Source of the DNA: CAZJNX01 sp964547415 | GTDB lineage: Bacteria > Pseudomonadota > Alphaproteobacteria > Rhizobiales > Amorphaceae | DNA length: 5,974 bases | Direction: 5' to 3' | NCBI GenBank assembly: GCA_964547415.1 | Contig: CAZJNX010000262.1 | Span: forward strand, 1 to 5,974 | Shown here: positions 1 to 5,966 of the stretch, piece after piece | Numbering within the stretch: the stretch's first letter is position 1 | Layout: each line of letters opens with the position of its first letter | The notes under the pieces: generated by a model | Database searches by the model: none | The model's input: the letters and a program-made list of their open reading frames with translations, nothing else | Told to the model about the DNA's origin: nothing | Made by a program: the position numbers and the translations under genes

Positions 1-531
1 GTCGCGGTAGATCTGGCTCTCGGCGAGCGAGGAGAACTGCGGCCCCTCCATGCAGATGTAGGTGCCGCCGCGATAGATCTTGATGTCCTCGGCGAGGGCG
101 GCCTGTTCGATGCGGTCCACGAGGCGCGGGCTCACCGGGTTCGCCATCGACACGTGGGCGACGCAGCCCGCCCCGAAGAAGCTCTTCTTGCGGTCGAAGG
201 TGAGGTCCACGAACTGGTCGACGAGCACGAACGTCCCCGGCGGCAGGTGCTCGCGCAAGGACCCGCAGGCCGAGACCGACACGAGGTCGGTGACGCCCGC
301 CCGCTTCATCACGTCGATGTTGGCGCGGTAGTCGATGTCGGTGGGGCCGTAACGGTGGCCGCGGCCGTGGCGCGGCAGGAACACGATCCGCGTCTTCCCG
401 ATCCGCCCGATCCGGACGCCGTCGGACGGCTCGCCCCACGGGCTGTCGATCCTCTCCCAGCGCGCGTCCTCGAGGCCCGGCAGGTCGTAAAGACCCGAGC
501 CCCCGATCACGCCCAGCACCGCCTCGGCCAT
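1..531 (-). CDS. mtnP: S-methyl-5'-thioadenosine phosphorylase, N-terminal part (runs off the left edge)
   Basis: Cytosolic enzyme that splits methylthioadenosine with phosphate into adenine and methylthioribose-1-phosphate, for methionine and purine salvage. The visible 177 residues begin MAEAVLGVIGGSGLYDLPGL, with the GGSGLYDL turn at 10-17. The phosphate-site motif PRHGRGHR is at 53-60, a SACGSLREHLPPG segment at 87-99, VAHVSMANP at 124-132 and the family signature MEGPQFSSLAES at 161-172. The family is about 290 residues, so roughly the last third is missing beyond the edge, including residues that separate MTA phosphorylase from purine nucleoside phosphorylase. I chose the ATG at 531 because GGGGAG lies six bases upstream and the protein then starts close to the family's first beta strand. 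An in-frame ATG at 561 would add ten residues and overlaps the truA stop as ATGA, so translation is probably coupled either way. Family certain; MTA specificity likely. Confidence 0.9.
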   Translation of the reverse strand, partial: MAEAVLGVIGGSGLYDLPGLEDARWERIDSPWGEPSDGVRIGRIGKTRIVFLPRHGRGHRYGPTDIDYRANIDVMKRAGVTDLVSVSACGSLREHLPPGTFVLVDQFVDLTFDRKKSFFGAGCVAHVSMANPVSPRLVDRIEQAALAEDIKIYRGGTYICMEGPQFSSLAESQIYRD

Positions 532-557
532 CCTCGTCTCCCCGCTCGTCCGGCCCG

Positions 558-1352
558 TCATGCCGCCCCGCCCGCGGCCGCCTTGTCAAGGTGCCGCTCG
601 CCCTCCGCCCCGGCCGGGTAGTCGACGGCGAGGAGGTAGAGCCCGTCCGGCGGGGCGAGGGGGCCGCAGGCGGCCCGGTCCCGCGCGGCGAGGGCGGCGG
701 CGACGTCCTCCGCCCGCCACTTGCCGAGGCCGACGAGGGCGAGCGTGCCCACCATGGACCGCACCTGGTTGTGGAGGAAGGAGCGGGCGGCGGCGGTGAC
801 GACGACCCGCTCCCCGTGGCGGGCGACGGACAGGGCCTCCAGCGTCTTCACCGGGCTCTTCGCCTGGCACTGGGCGGCGCGGAACGTCGTGAAGTCGTGC
901 CGCCCGAGGAGCGCGCCGGCGGCCTGGTCCATCGCGTCCGCGTCGAGGGGGCGGGGCACCTGCCAGGCGCGGCGCGCCTCGAGGGCGAGGGGCGCGCGGC
1001 GGTTCACGATCACGTAGCGGTAGTGGCGGCGGACGGCGGAGAAGCGGGCGTCGAACGTCTCCGGCACCTCGCGGGCGCCGAGGACGGCGACCGGGTCGGG
1101 CCTCAGGTGCGCGTTGAGGGCGTCGCGCACCGTGTCGGCCGGATAGGGGCGGGGAAGGTCCACGTGCGCCACCTGGCCGAGTGCGTGGACGCCCGTGTCC
1201 GTCCGCCCCGCGCCGGCGACCCGCACGGCCTCGCCGCACAGCCGCTCCGCCGCCGTCTCGAGCGCGGCCTGGACGGTCGGGCCCGTCGCCTGGCGCTGCC
1301 AGCCCTGGAAGGGGCTGCCATCGTACTCCACGAGGAGGCGGTAGCGGGGCAT
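558..1352 (-). CDS. truA: tRNA pseudouridine(38-40) synthase TruA
   Basis: Converts uridines 38, 39 and 40 in the anticodon stem-loop of many tRNAs to pseudouridine. The 264 residues match the usual length (about 270 in Escherichia coli). The N-terminus MPRYRLLVEYDGSPFQGWQR is typical. The catalytic motif GAGRTDTGVHALGQVAH spans 47-63, with D52 as the expected nucleophile aspartate. HDFTTFRAAQC is at 152-162, the conserved FLHNQVRSMVG at 192-202, and APPDGLYLLAVDYP closes the catalytic fold at 233-246. The last 18 residues are a low-complexity tail. The ATG at 1352 directly precedes the motif-bearing N-terminus. It sits three bases after the fmt stop, and its own stop overlaps the alternative mtnP start, so it is the middle gene of a tight fmt-truA-mtnP cluster. 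Nothing essential is missing. Confidence 0.96.
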   Translation of the reverse strand: MPRYRLLVEYDGSPFQGWQRQATGPTVQAALETAAERLCGEAVRVAGAGRTDTGVHALGQVAHVDLPRPYPADTVRDALNAHLRPDPVAVLGAREVPETFDARFSAVRRHYRYVIVNRRAPLALEARRAWQVPRPLDADAMDQAAGALLGRHDFTTFRAAQCQAKSPVKTLEALSVARHGERVVVTAAARSFLHNQVRSMVGTLALVGLGKWRAEDVAAALAARDRAACGPLAPPDGLYLLAVDYPAGAEGERHLDKAAAGGAA

Positions 1353-1355
1353 CCC

Positions 1356-2291
1356 TCAGCCCAGCCGGTCCCCGGGGGCGAGACGTGCGCCGCGGGCGAA
1401 CGCCTCGGCGGGGCCGGCGGCCTTGCCCGCCCGCTGCACCTCCACGAGCCGCACCGCCCCCTCCCCGCAGGCGACGACGAACGGGTCGGTCGACAGGATC
1501 TCGCCCGCCGCCCCCTCGCCCTCCGCAAGGTGCGTGCGCAGCACCTTCAGCCGCTCCGTCCGCCCATCGCCGAGGGGAAAGCCGGTGAAGGCGCCGGGGA
1601 AGGGGGAGAGGCCGCGGGCGTGGTCGTGGACGGCGCGGGCCGGGCGGGTCCAGTCGATCCGCGCCTCGTCCTTCGTGATCTTCTCCGCGTAGGTGACGCC
1701 GTCGGCGGGCTGGGGCGTCTCCTTCAGGGCGCCCCGTTCGAGGCCCCCGAGGGCGCGCACCATGAGGTCGGCGCCGAGGCGGGCCAGGCGGTCGTGGACG
1801 TCCCCCGCCGTCGCCTCGGGCGGGACGGGCAGGCGCTCGGCGAGGAGGACGGGGCCGGTGTCGAGCCCCTCCTCCATGCGCATGATGGACACGCCCGTCT
1901 CCGCGTCCCCCGCCATCACGGCCCGCTGGATCGGCGCCGCCCCCCGCCAGCGCGGCAGGAGGGACGCGTGGACGTTGAGGCAGCCGAGGCGCGGCGCCTC
2001 CAGCACCGCCCGGGGCAGGATGAGCCCGTAGGCGACGACGACGGCGACGTCCGCCCCGTGCTCGCGGAAGGTCTCCTGGGCGTCCCCGTCCTTCAGCGTG
2101 CGGGGGTGATGGACCGGGATGCCCAGCATGGCGGCGGCCTCGTGGACGGGCGAGCGCCGCTCCGCCATGCCGCGCCCGGCGGGCCGCGGCGCGCGGGTGT
2201 AGACGGCGCGGACGGCATGGCCCTGCCCCGCGATCTCCATCAAGGTCGGCACCGCGAAGTCCGGCGTTCCCATGAAGACGACGTCGAGCAT
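1356..2291 (-). CDS. fmt: methionyl-tRNA formyltransferase
   Basis: Formylates Met-tRNA(fMet) with 10-formyltetrahydrofolate to make the initiator for bacterial translation. The 311 residues are the normal length. The N-terminal formyltransferase domain (about 1-185) starts MLDVVFMGTPDFAVPTL. It carries the folate-enzyme signature LNVHASLLPRWRGAAPIQRA at 105-124, whose N106 and H108, with D144 in MEEGLDTGPVL, are the expected catalytic triad. The C-terminal tRNA-binding domain (about 200-311) opens with the conserved TYAEKITKDEARIDW. The start at 2291 has a strong ribosome-binding site, AGGAAGGGAG, four bases upstream. It is first in a close cluster with truA and mtnP. The frequent upstream neighbour def (peptide deformylase) is absent from this window. 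Identification is firm. Confidence 0.97.
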   Translation of the reverse strand: MLDVVFMGTPDFAVPTLMEIAGQGHAVRAVYTRAPRPAGRGMAERRSPVHEAAAMLGIPVHHPRTLKDGDAQETFREHGADVAVVVAYGLILPRAVLEAPRLGCLNVHASLLPRWRGAAPIQRAVMAGDAETGVSIMRMEEGLDTGPVLLAERLPVPPEATAGDVHDRLARLGADLMVRALGGLERGALKETPQPADGVTYAEKITKDEARIDWTRPARAVHDHARGLSPFPGAFTGFPLGDGRTERLKVLRTHLAEGEGAAGEILSTDPFVVACGEGAVRLVEVQRAGKAAGPAEAFARGARLAPGDRLG

Positions 2292-2313
2292 CCGGCTCCC
2301 TTCCTGACGAGGC

Positions 2314-2329
2314 GCCCGCTCCCGCGGGC
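2314..2329 (-). other. GC hairpin with GNRA-type loop in the fmt leader
   Basis: As RNA from the minus strand this reads GCCCGC, loop GGGA, GCGGGC: a perfect six-base-pair stem closed by a tetraloop that fits the GNRA pattern. It ends about 22 bases before the fmt start codon and just upstream of the ribosome-binding site. There is no following U-run, so it is not a standard terminator. It could stabilise the leader or be chance in a GC-rich gap. Confidence 0.3.
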
Positions 2330-2437
2330 CGGGCAGCCATCGCCCGGCGGGCCCGTGGGTTCAACCCCGGCGCGGGCGGGAAAGATGCGGCCGGACGATC
2401 GAACGTCGAGGCTCGCGCACTTCGGCAAGCGTCGGCT

Positions 2438-2473
2438 CCGGCGGAATGTCGGGCCTTCGTCTCACCGGCGGAA
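2438..2473. repeat. Nine-base direct repeat CCGGCGGAA, two copies
   Basis: CCGGCGGAA occurs at 2438-2446 and again at 2465-2473, a period of 27 bases, in the non-coding stretch just downstream of the quinone-oxidoreductase stop. Two copies on one helix face are compatible with a protein-binding site, but in DNA this GC-rich a chance match is quite possible. Confidence 0.25.
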
Positions 2474-2490
2474 GACGGGGGACGCGGCGG

Positions 2491-3483
2491 TCAGCCGTTG
2501 GGCAGGAGGACGAGGCGGGCGTCGGCCTTGCGGTCGCGGACCGCGGCGAGGGCCGCGCCCGCCTCGGAAAGGGGGAGGGTGCGCACGGGCATGGGGCGGA
2601 CCTTGCCCTCGGCGTGGAGGCGGAAGATGTCGGCGAAGGCGGCGCGCATCTTCGGCAGGTCCCGCTTGCGGTAGTCGCTCACCTGCAGGCCCGTCACCTC
2701 GATGTTCTTCACGAGGAGATAGTTCGCCTTCACCGTGGGGATCCGCCCGGCCGCGAAGCCGATCACCACGAGCCGCCCGCGCCAGGCGATCGCCCGGATC
2801 GCGGCGTCGAACACGTCGCCGCCGAGCGGGTCGAGGACGACGTCCGCCCCCCGGCCGTCCGTCTCGGCGTGGACGGCCGCCCTGAGACCGTCCCGCAGGT
2901 CCGCCATGGACAGGTCCACCACCGCGTCGGCGCCGAGGGCCCGCGCCGCCTCCGCCTTCGCCATGGAGGACACGCCCGCGATCACCCGCGCGCCCATGGC
3001 CTTTGCGAGCTGCACCGCCGCGTGGCCGACGCTGCCGGTGGCGCCGAGGACGAGCACCGTCTCCCCCGGCGCGATCCGCCCGCGGTCGACGAGGGCGAAG
3101 TAGGCCGTGTCGAAGGCGAGCGACATGGCCGCCGCGTCGGCCGCGGAAAGGGTGTCGGGCAGGGGCACGCAGCTCTCCGCGGGGGCGAGGGCGAGTTCCG
3201 CGTAGCCCCCTTCCTCGGCCATCGTCTGGACGCGGGTGCCGACGGCGGGCGCCGTCACCCCCGCCCCGAGGGCGACGACGGTGCCGACCGGCAGCTTGCC
3301 GGGCGCGAACGGCGGCTCGGGCAGGAACTGGTAGCGCCCCTCCACCACGAGGATGTCCACGTAGTTGGCCGCCACCGCCTCCACCCGCACGAGCACCTCG
3401 CCCGGCCCCGGCAACGGGTCGGGCAACTCGCCCTCGGCGAGGGTGGCGACGTCGGCGAAGGCCTTCACGACGGCGGCGCGCAT
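2491..3483 (-). CDS. NADPH:quinone oxidoreductase-like, zinc-independent MDR enzyme
   Basis: Medium-chain dehydrogenase/reductase of the quinone oxidoreductase (QOR) or enoyl-reductase branch, expected to use NADPH to reduce a quinone or an activated double bond in the cytosol. The 330 residues match the family's usual 320-340. The N-terminal GroES-like domain (1 to about 115) includes PGPGEVLVRVEAVAANYVD at 25-43. The nucleotide-binding domain follows, with the glycine motif LGATGSVGHAAVQLAKAMGA at 146-165. DVVLDPLGGDVF is at 214-225 and a short C-terminal DARLVLLP closes the fold. The cysteine/histidine zinc ligands of true alcohol dehydrogenases are not seen. The ATG at 3483 has AGAGGA eight bases upstream. 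It starts 70 bases after the acyl-CoA ligase stop on the same strand, so the two are probably co-transcribed. The substrate is unknown; an enoyl-CoA or quinone acceptor is equally possible. Confidence 0.88.
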   Translation of the reverse strand: MRAAVVKAFADVATLAEGELPDPLPGPGEVLVRVEAVAANYVDILVVEGRYQFLPEPPFAPGKLPVGTVVALGAGVTAPAVGTRVQTMAEEGGYAELALAPAESCVPLPDTLSAADAAAMSLAFDTAYFALVDRGRIAPGETVLVLGATGSVGHAAVQLAKAMGARVIAGVSSMAKAEAARALGADAVVDLSMADLRDGLRAAVHAETDGRGADVVLDPLGGDVFDAAIRAIAWRGRLVVIGFAAGRIPTVKANYLLVKNIEVTGLQVSDYRKRDLPKMRAAFADIFRLHAEGKVRPMPVRTLPLSEAGAALAAVRDRKADARLVLLPNG

Positions 3484-3553
3484 GGGCGAGGTCCTCTTTA
3501 CTTGCCTCGGGGCGGATCGTCGGCGGCTGTGCGGGCCTTGCCGCGCACGCCGC

Positions 3554-5215
3554 TCACGACCGGGCGGGCGGGCGGAAGCGCACCGGCTGCGGCGTCACCT
3601 CGCCCGCGCGGATCGCGTCCACGAGGCTGCGCTTCAGGATCTTGCCGCTGGAGGTGAGCGGCATCTCGGGGATCTGAACGAAGTACTCCGGCATGTCGTA
3701 GCGGGACAGGCCCGCCGCGTCGAGGTGGCCGAGCACCGCCTCGGGCGAGAGCGCGGCACCGTCCTTCGCCACGACCGCGAGGCACACCCGCTCGCCGAGC
3801 CGCTCGTCGGCGACGGGAAGGGCCGCCGCGCGGGCGATCCCGTCGTGGCGCATGGCGAGGGCCTCGATCCGCGCCGGATAGATGTTGTGGCCGCCGCGCA
3901 GGATCACGTCCTTCTTGCGGCCGGTGATCCTGAGGTACCCGGCCTCGTCCATCCAGCCGAGGTCGCCCGTCATGAACCAGCCGTACCGGTTGAAGGCGCT
4001 CTCGGTCGCCTCCTGGTCGTCGAAGTAGCCCAGCATCAGGCTCGCCCCGCGCCCGCCGATCTGGCCGATCTCGCCGGGGGCGAGCGGCCGGTCCGGGTCG
4101 TCGCGGGAGAAGATGCGGACCTCGTAGCCCGCGCACGCCCGGCCGGAGCTGCCGGTGATGAGGTCCGGGTCGTCGTCGGGCAGGGTGTAGTGGTGGGAGC
4201 AGGCCTCCGTCATGCCGTAGCCCGCCTGGGGGACGATGCCGCGGGCGATGAGCGCCGCGCACGTCTCGGGCGGCACCGGCGCGCCGGAGATGCGAAAGCC
4301 GGTGAGGGCGGGAAGGCTCGCCCCGGGCCGCCGGTCGAGCTCGGCGAGGAGGTCGATGGCGTGGGTCGGCACCCCGAACAGGAAGGTGGCGCCCACCTCG
4401 GCGAGGCGGTCGACGAGGCTCGCCCCGCGCGGCAGGTCGTGGACGACGAGGGCGCCGCCGACGGTGAGGGCGTTGACGAGGGCGCCGAAGCCGAGGTTGT
4501 GGCTGAGCGGGCTCAGCGAATAGATTACCGAACGCGCCGACATCCGCCAGTCCGCCGTGATCGCCCGGGAGTTGGCGAGGAGCGTGTTGTCGGAGTGCAT
4601 GACGCCCTTGGGCGCCCCCGTCGTCCCGGAGGTGAAGGCGAGGTAGACGACAGTGTCGGGCGAGCCCTCGGGCGCCGCCGGGGCCGGCCCCTCGCACGCC
4701 GGGAAGGGCGGCAGGGCCGGGTCCGTCTCCGCGGCGGGCGCAAGGCCGATCGTGGCGAGGAGCGATGGCACCCCGTCCAGCCTGGAGAAGAGGTCGGCCC
4801 GGTCCGCGTCCGCGCCCCAGCCGGGCTCGGCCACCAGCGCCGAGGCGCGCATCCGCTTCAGGAGGTCCACCACGTCGGCGACCGTGTGGTCCCGGTGGAG
4901 GGAGGGGCAGCACACGAAGCGCTCGCGGGAGGCGGCGAGGAGGACCGCCGCCGTCTCGATCCGGCTCGGCAGGAAGACGGCCACCCGTCCGCCCCGCCGC
5001 ACGCCGCGGGCGCGCAGGTGGGCGGCGAGCCGGTCCGCCGCGTCGAGGAGGGCCCCGTAGGTGAGGGTGCGCCGGCCGTCGGCGAGGGCGACCGCGTCCG
5101 GCGCCCGGGCCGCGTGGGCGGCGACGATCCGGTACAGCGTCTCGGGCCGCCAGTGGCCGTCCCGGTAGTGGGCGGCGAGGCGCTCCGGATCGAGGGTGGT
5201 GAGGAGGCTGTTCAC
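3554..5215 (-). CDS. AMP-forming acyl-CoA ligase, cyclohexanecarboxylate-CoA ligase (AliA)-like
   Basis: Class I adenylate-forming enzyme that activates a carboxylic acid with ATP and joins it to coenzyme A. From the GTG at 5215 it has 553 residues, a normal length. The ATP-loop motif FTSGTTGAPKG is at 194-204, ISGAPVP at 309-315 and YGMTE at 333-337. TGDLG is at 416-420, the hinge GRKKDVILRGG at 432-442, GGHNIYPARIE at 441-451, and the C-terminal catalytic lysine is K525 in TSSGKILKR. The opening HYRDGHWRPETLY and the PSLHRDHTVADV segment (104-115) resemble AliA-type ligases of alicyclic or aromatic acid catabolism; this is from memory of the family, so substrate is inference. The GTG was chosen because AAGGGG lies upstream, the family N-terminus starts here, and no ATG occurs before residue 122. 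The frame stays open upstream to 5674, but that would cross the promoter region. The quinone oxidoreductase-like gene follows 70 bases downstream. Confidence 0.88.
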   Translation of the reverse strand: MNSLLTTLDPERLAAHYRDGHWRPETLYRIVAAHAARAPDAVALADGRRTLTYGALLDAADRLAAHLRARGVRRGGRVAVFLPSRIETAAVLLAASRERFVCCPSLHRDHTVADVVDLLKRMRASALVAEPGWGADADRADLFSRLDGVPSLLATIGLAPAAETDPALPPFPACEGPAPAAPEGSPDTVVYLAFTSGTTGAPKGVMHSDNTLLANSRAITADWRMSARSVIYSLSPLSHNLGFGALVNALTVGGALVVHDLPRGASLVDRLAEVGATFLFGVPTHAIDLLAELDRRPGASLPALTGFRISGAPVPPETCAALIARGIVPQAGYGMTEACSHHYTLPDDDPDLITGSSGRACAGYEVRIFSRDDPDRPLAPGEIGQIGGRGASLMLGYFDDQEATESAFNRYGWFMTGDLGWMDEAGYLRITGRKKDVILRGGHNIYPARIEALAMRHDGIARAAALPVADERLGERVCLAVVAKDGAALSPEAVLGHLDAAGLSRYDMPEYFVQIPEMPLTSSGKILKRSLVDAIRAGEVTPQPVRFRPPARS

Positions 5216-5302
5216 GGCGCGCGCCCCTTGCCCGGCCGCCCCGCGTGGATGCGCCCGCGCCCGCCCCCCGGCGGGGTGGCCGGGCGCTGCGCGGGGGCGT
5301 GT

Positions 5303-5318
5303 GGCCGCAGCCGCGGCC
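5303..5318 (-). other. GC hairpin in the ligase leader
   Basis: GGCCGC and GCGGCC flank the four bases 5309-5312, giving a perfect six-base-pair stem. It lies inside the predicted long 5' leader of the ligase transcript, roughly 90 bases before the GTG start. There is no U-tract, so it is not a simple attenuator. It may be chance given the base composition. Confidence 0.25.
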
Positions 5319-5366
5319 GGTGGGGCGTCGTCGGGGGCACCGCCGTTCCATTTTTTGCACGTGCTG

Positions 5367-5380
5367 TGTGTTATAAGACA
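5367..5380. promoter_or_regulatory. Candidate operator TGTGTTATAAGACA over the ligase -10
   Basis: This 14-base sequence is an almost perfect palindrome (six of seven base pairs; only the G/G pair at 5370/5377 fails). It is centred on TTATAA and coincides with the predicted -10 of the ligase promoter, where a bound dimeric repressor would block RNA polymerase. The regulator family cannot be named from the site alone. An eight-base perfect palindrome GCACGTGC (5357-5364) lies next to it at the predicted transcription start. Confidence 0.4.
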
Positions 5381-5400
5381 TGCCGGCCTGGCGCGGTCAA
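5370..5400 (-). promoter_or_regulatory. Predicted sigma70-type promoter of the acyl-CoA ligase operon
   Basis: On the minus strand the -35 is TTGACC (complement of 5395-5400), preceded by C, so it fits the CTTGAC form favoured in alphaproteobacteria. The -10 lies in CTTATAAC: CTTATA (5372-5377) at 17 bases or TATAAC (5370-5375) at 19 bases. Transcription would start near 5363, leaving a leader of about 150 bases before the GTG at 5215. Confidence 0.5.
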
Positions 5401-5425
5401 GGCGGGCGGCCGGCTCCCGCCCGCC
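5401..5425. repeat. Perfect nine-base inverted repeat between the divergent promoters
   Basis: GGCGGGCGG (5401-5409) and CCGCCCGCC (5417-5425) are exact reverse complements around a seven-base centre. The repeat starts directly beside the ligase -35 and ends 17 bases before the aldolase -35, so neither predicted transcript includes it. That argues against a terminator and for a DNA-level role such as a shared regulator site, though the high GC content raises the chance background. Confidence 0.4.
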
Positions 5426-5442
5426 GCCGCCGTCCCGGAAAA

Positions 5443-5472
5443 TTGACACCGGGAGAGGCGCCTGCCCATGAT
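5443..5472 (+). promoter_or_regulatory. Predicted sigma70-type promoter of the class II aldolase gene
   Basis: A perfect -35 TTGACA (5443-5448) is followed after 18 bases by CATGAT (5467-5472), which matches TATAAT at four of six positions. The start of transcription would be near 5479, about 23 bases before the ATG. The ribosome-binding site GGAG (5492-5495) is six bases before that ATG. Confidence 0.5.
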
Positions 5473-5486
5473 GGAGCGTCCATCGT
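5468..5486. promoter_or_regulatory. Candidate operator dyad over the aldolase -10 and start site
   Basis: ATGATGGA and TCCATCGT flank a three-base centre; seven of eight positions pair, with the inner six (GATGGA/TCCATC) perfect. The dyad covers most of the predicted -10 and the predicted transcription start, so half of it would be missing from the RNA. It is therefore more likely an operator than an RNA hairpin. Its sequence differs from the dyad over the ligase promoter. Confidence 0.4.
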
Positions 5487-5501
5487 CCGCCGGAGCCCGC
5501 C

Positions 5502-5966
5502 ATGTCCGAGACCCTCGACGACGCCGTGGCCGAGCTCGTCCTCGCCAACCGCATCCTCGACCGCGAGGGGGTGGTGGACGCCTTCGGCCACGTGAGCGTG
5601 CGCCACCCGGAGCGGCCCGACCGCTTTCTCCTCGCCGCCGCCCTGCCGCCCGCGCTGGTGACGACGGACGACATCCTCGAGCACGGCCCGGACGGGGAGC
5701 CGGTGCTTCCCGGCGGGCCCGCGCCTTACGCGGAGCGGGTGATCCACGCCGCGATCTACCGCGTGCGGCCGGACGTGCGCGCGGTGTGCCACCACCACGA
5801 CCCGCGGATCCTGCCGTTCGCGGTGTCGGGCGCGCCGCTGGTCCCGGTGATCCAGGCGGGGGGCGTTCTCGGCACGGGGCCCGTGCCCCTGTGGGACAGC
5901 CGGGAGGCGTTCGGCGACACCAACCTTCTCTTGTGGATACCGCTCTCGTTTGCAAGGAATTCCTGA
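5502..5966 (+). CDS. Class II aldolase/adducin-family protein, truncated at its 3' end
   Basis: Zinc-dependent class II aldolase fold, used by sugar-phosphate aldolases and epimerases and by some aromatic-acid decarboxylases. The reading frame has 154 residues, against about 210-260 for the family. FGHVSVRHPE is at 28-37, the likely catalytic glutamate is E78 in YAERVIHAAIY (76-86), and zinc ligands are expected among H97-H99 in CHHHDP. GVLGTGPVPLWDSREAFGDTN follows at 121-141. After NLL (143) resemblance stops: eleven unrelated residues (LWIPLSFARNS) lead to a TGA at 5964-5966. The third zinc histidine, which the family carries further on, is absent, so the product is probably inactive. The break coincides with a drop in GC content. 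It is divergent from the acyl-CoA ligase gene, which hints at a shared catabolic role; the substrate is unknown. The ATG at 5502 has GGAG six bases upstream. Confidence 0.8.
   Translation: MSETLDDAVAELVLANRILDREGVVDAFGHVSVRHPERPDRFLLAAALPPALVTTDDILEHGPDGEPVLPGGPAPYAERVIHAAIYRVRPDVRAVCHHHDPRILPFAVSGAPLVPVIQAGGVLGTGPVPLWDSREAFGDTNLLLWIPLSFARNS

Larger units (their letters stand above)
2292..2490. other. 199-base non-coding gap upstream of fmt
   Basis: No coding region is supported here. It separates the quinone-oxidoreductase gene from fmt, both on the minus strand, so it should hold any promoter of the fmt cluster. On the minus strand the best -35-like hexamer is TTGCCG (2423-2428), with no convincing -10 at the right distance. 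A GC-rich hairpin (2314-2329) lies just before fmt, and a nine-base direct repeat (2438-2446 and 2465-2473) lies just after the upstream gene's stop. No U-tract terminator is visible after 2491, so read-through from the upstream pair is possible. Confidence 0.5.
5216..5501. promoter_or_regulatory. Divergent control region between the ligase and the class II aldolase gene
   Basis: These 286 bases separate two genes read away from each other, and no coding region is supported. They contain the only clearly AT-richer patch in this part of the window (about 5346-5382), a likely promoter for each direction, a dyad over each -10, and a perfect inverted repeat between the two -35 elements. The ligase side has a long GC-rich leader (about 150 bases, including a hairpin at 5303-5318). 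The aldolase side has a short leader of roughly 20 bases. The layout suggests that one or more regulators control both genes; no regulator gene lies in the window. Confidence 0.6.

Noticed and set aside
586..2364. 592-residue open frame on the minus strand
   Set aside because: It is out of frame with fmt and truA on the same strand and has an R/G/P-rich composition with no motif.
2357..2367. GGGTTCAACCC, resembling a tRNA T-arm
   Set aside because: The flanking bases do not form a T stem with the seven-base loop, and no acceptor, D or anticodon arms surround it. It is only a short palindrome.
2423..2452. TTGCCG as the -35 of a fmt promoter
   Set aside because: No acceptable -10 is found 16-19 bases downstream on the minus strand; too weak to list as a promoter.
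591..2885. 764-residue open frame on the plus strand
   Set aside because: It lies opposite truA, fmt and part of the oxidoreductase gene, which have clear family motifs. Its protein is low-complexity and rich in R, G, A and P, as expected for an antisense frame in very GC-rich DNA.
3365..5446. 693-residue open frame on the plus strand
   Set aside because: It is the antisense shadow of the acyl-CoA ligase and the start of the oxidoreductase gene, shows no recognisable domain, and would cross the divergent promoter region.
5216..5674. Upstream extension of the ligase to a 706-residue protein
   Set aside because: The extra residues are low-complexity, have no family counterpart, and would run through both predicted promoters and the opposite gene. 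The GTG at 5215 gives a normal-length ligase.
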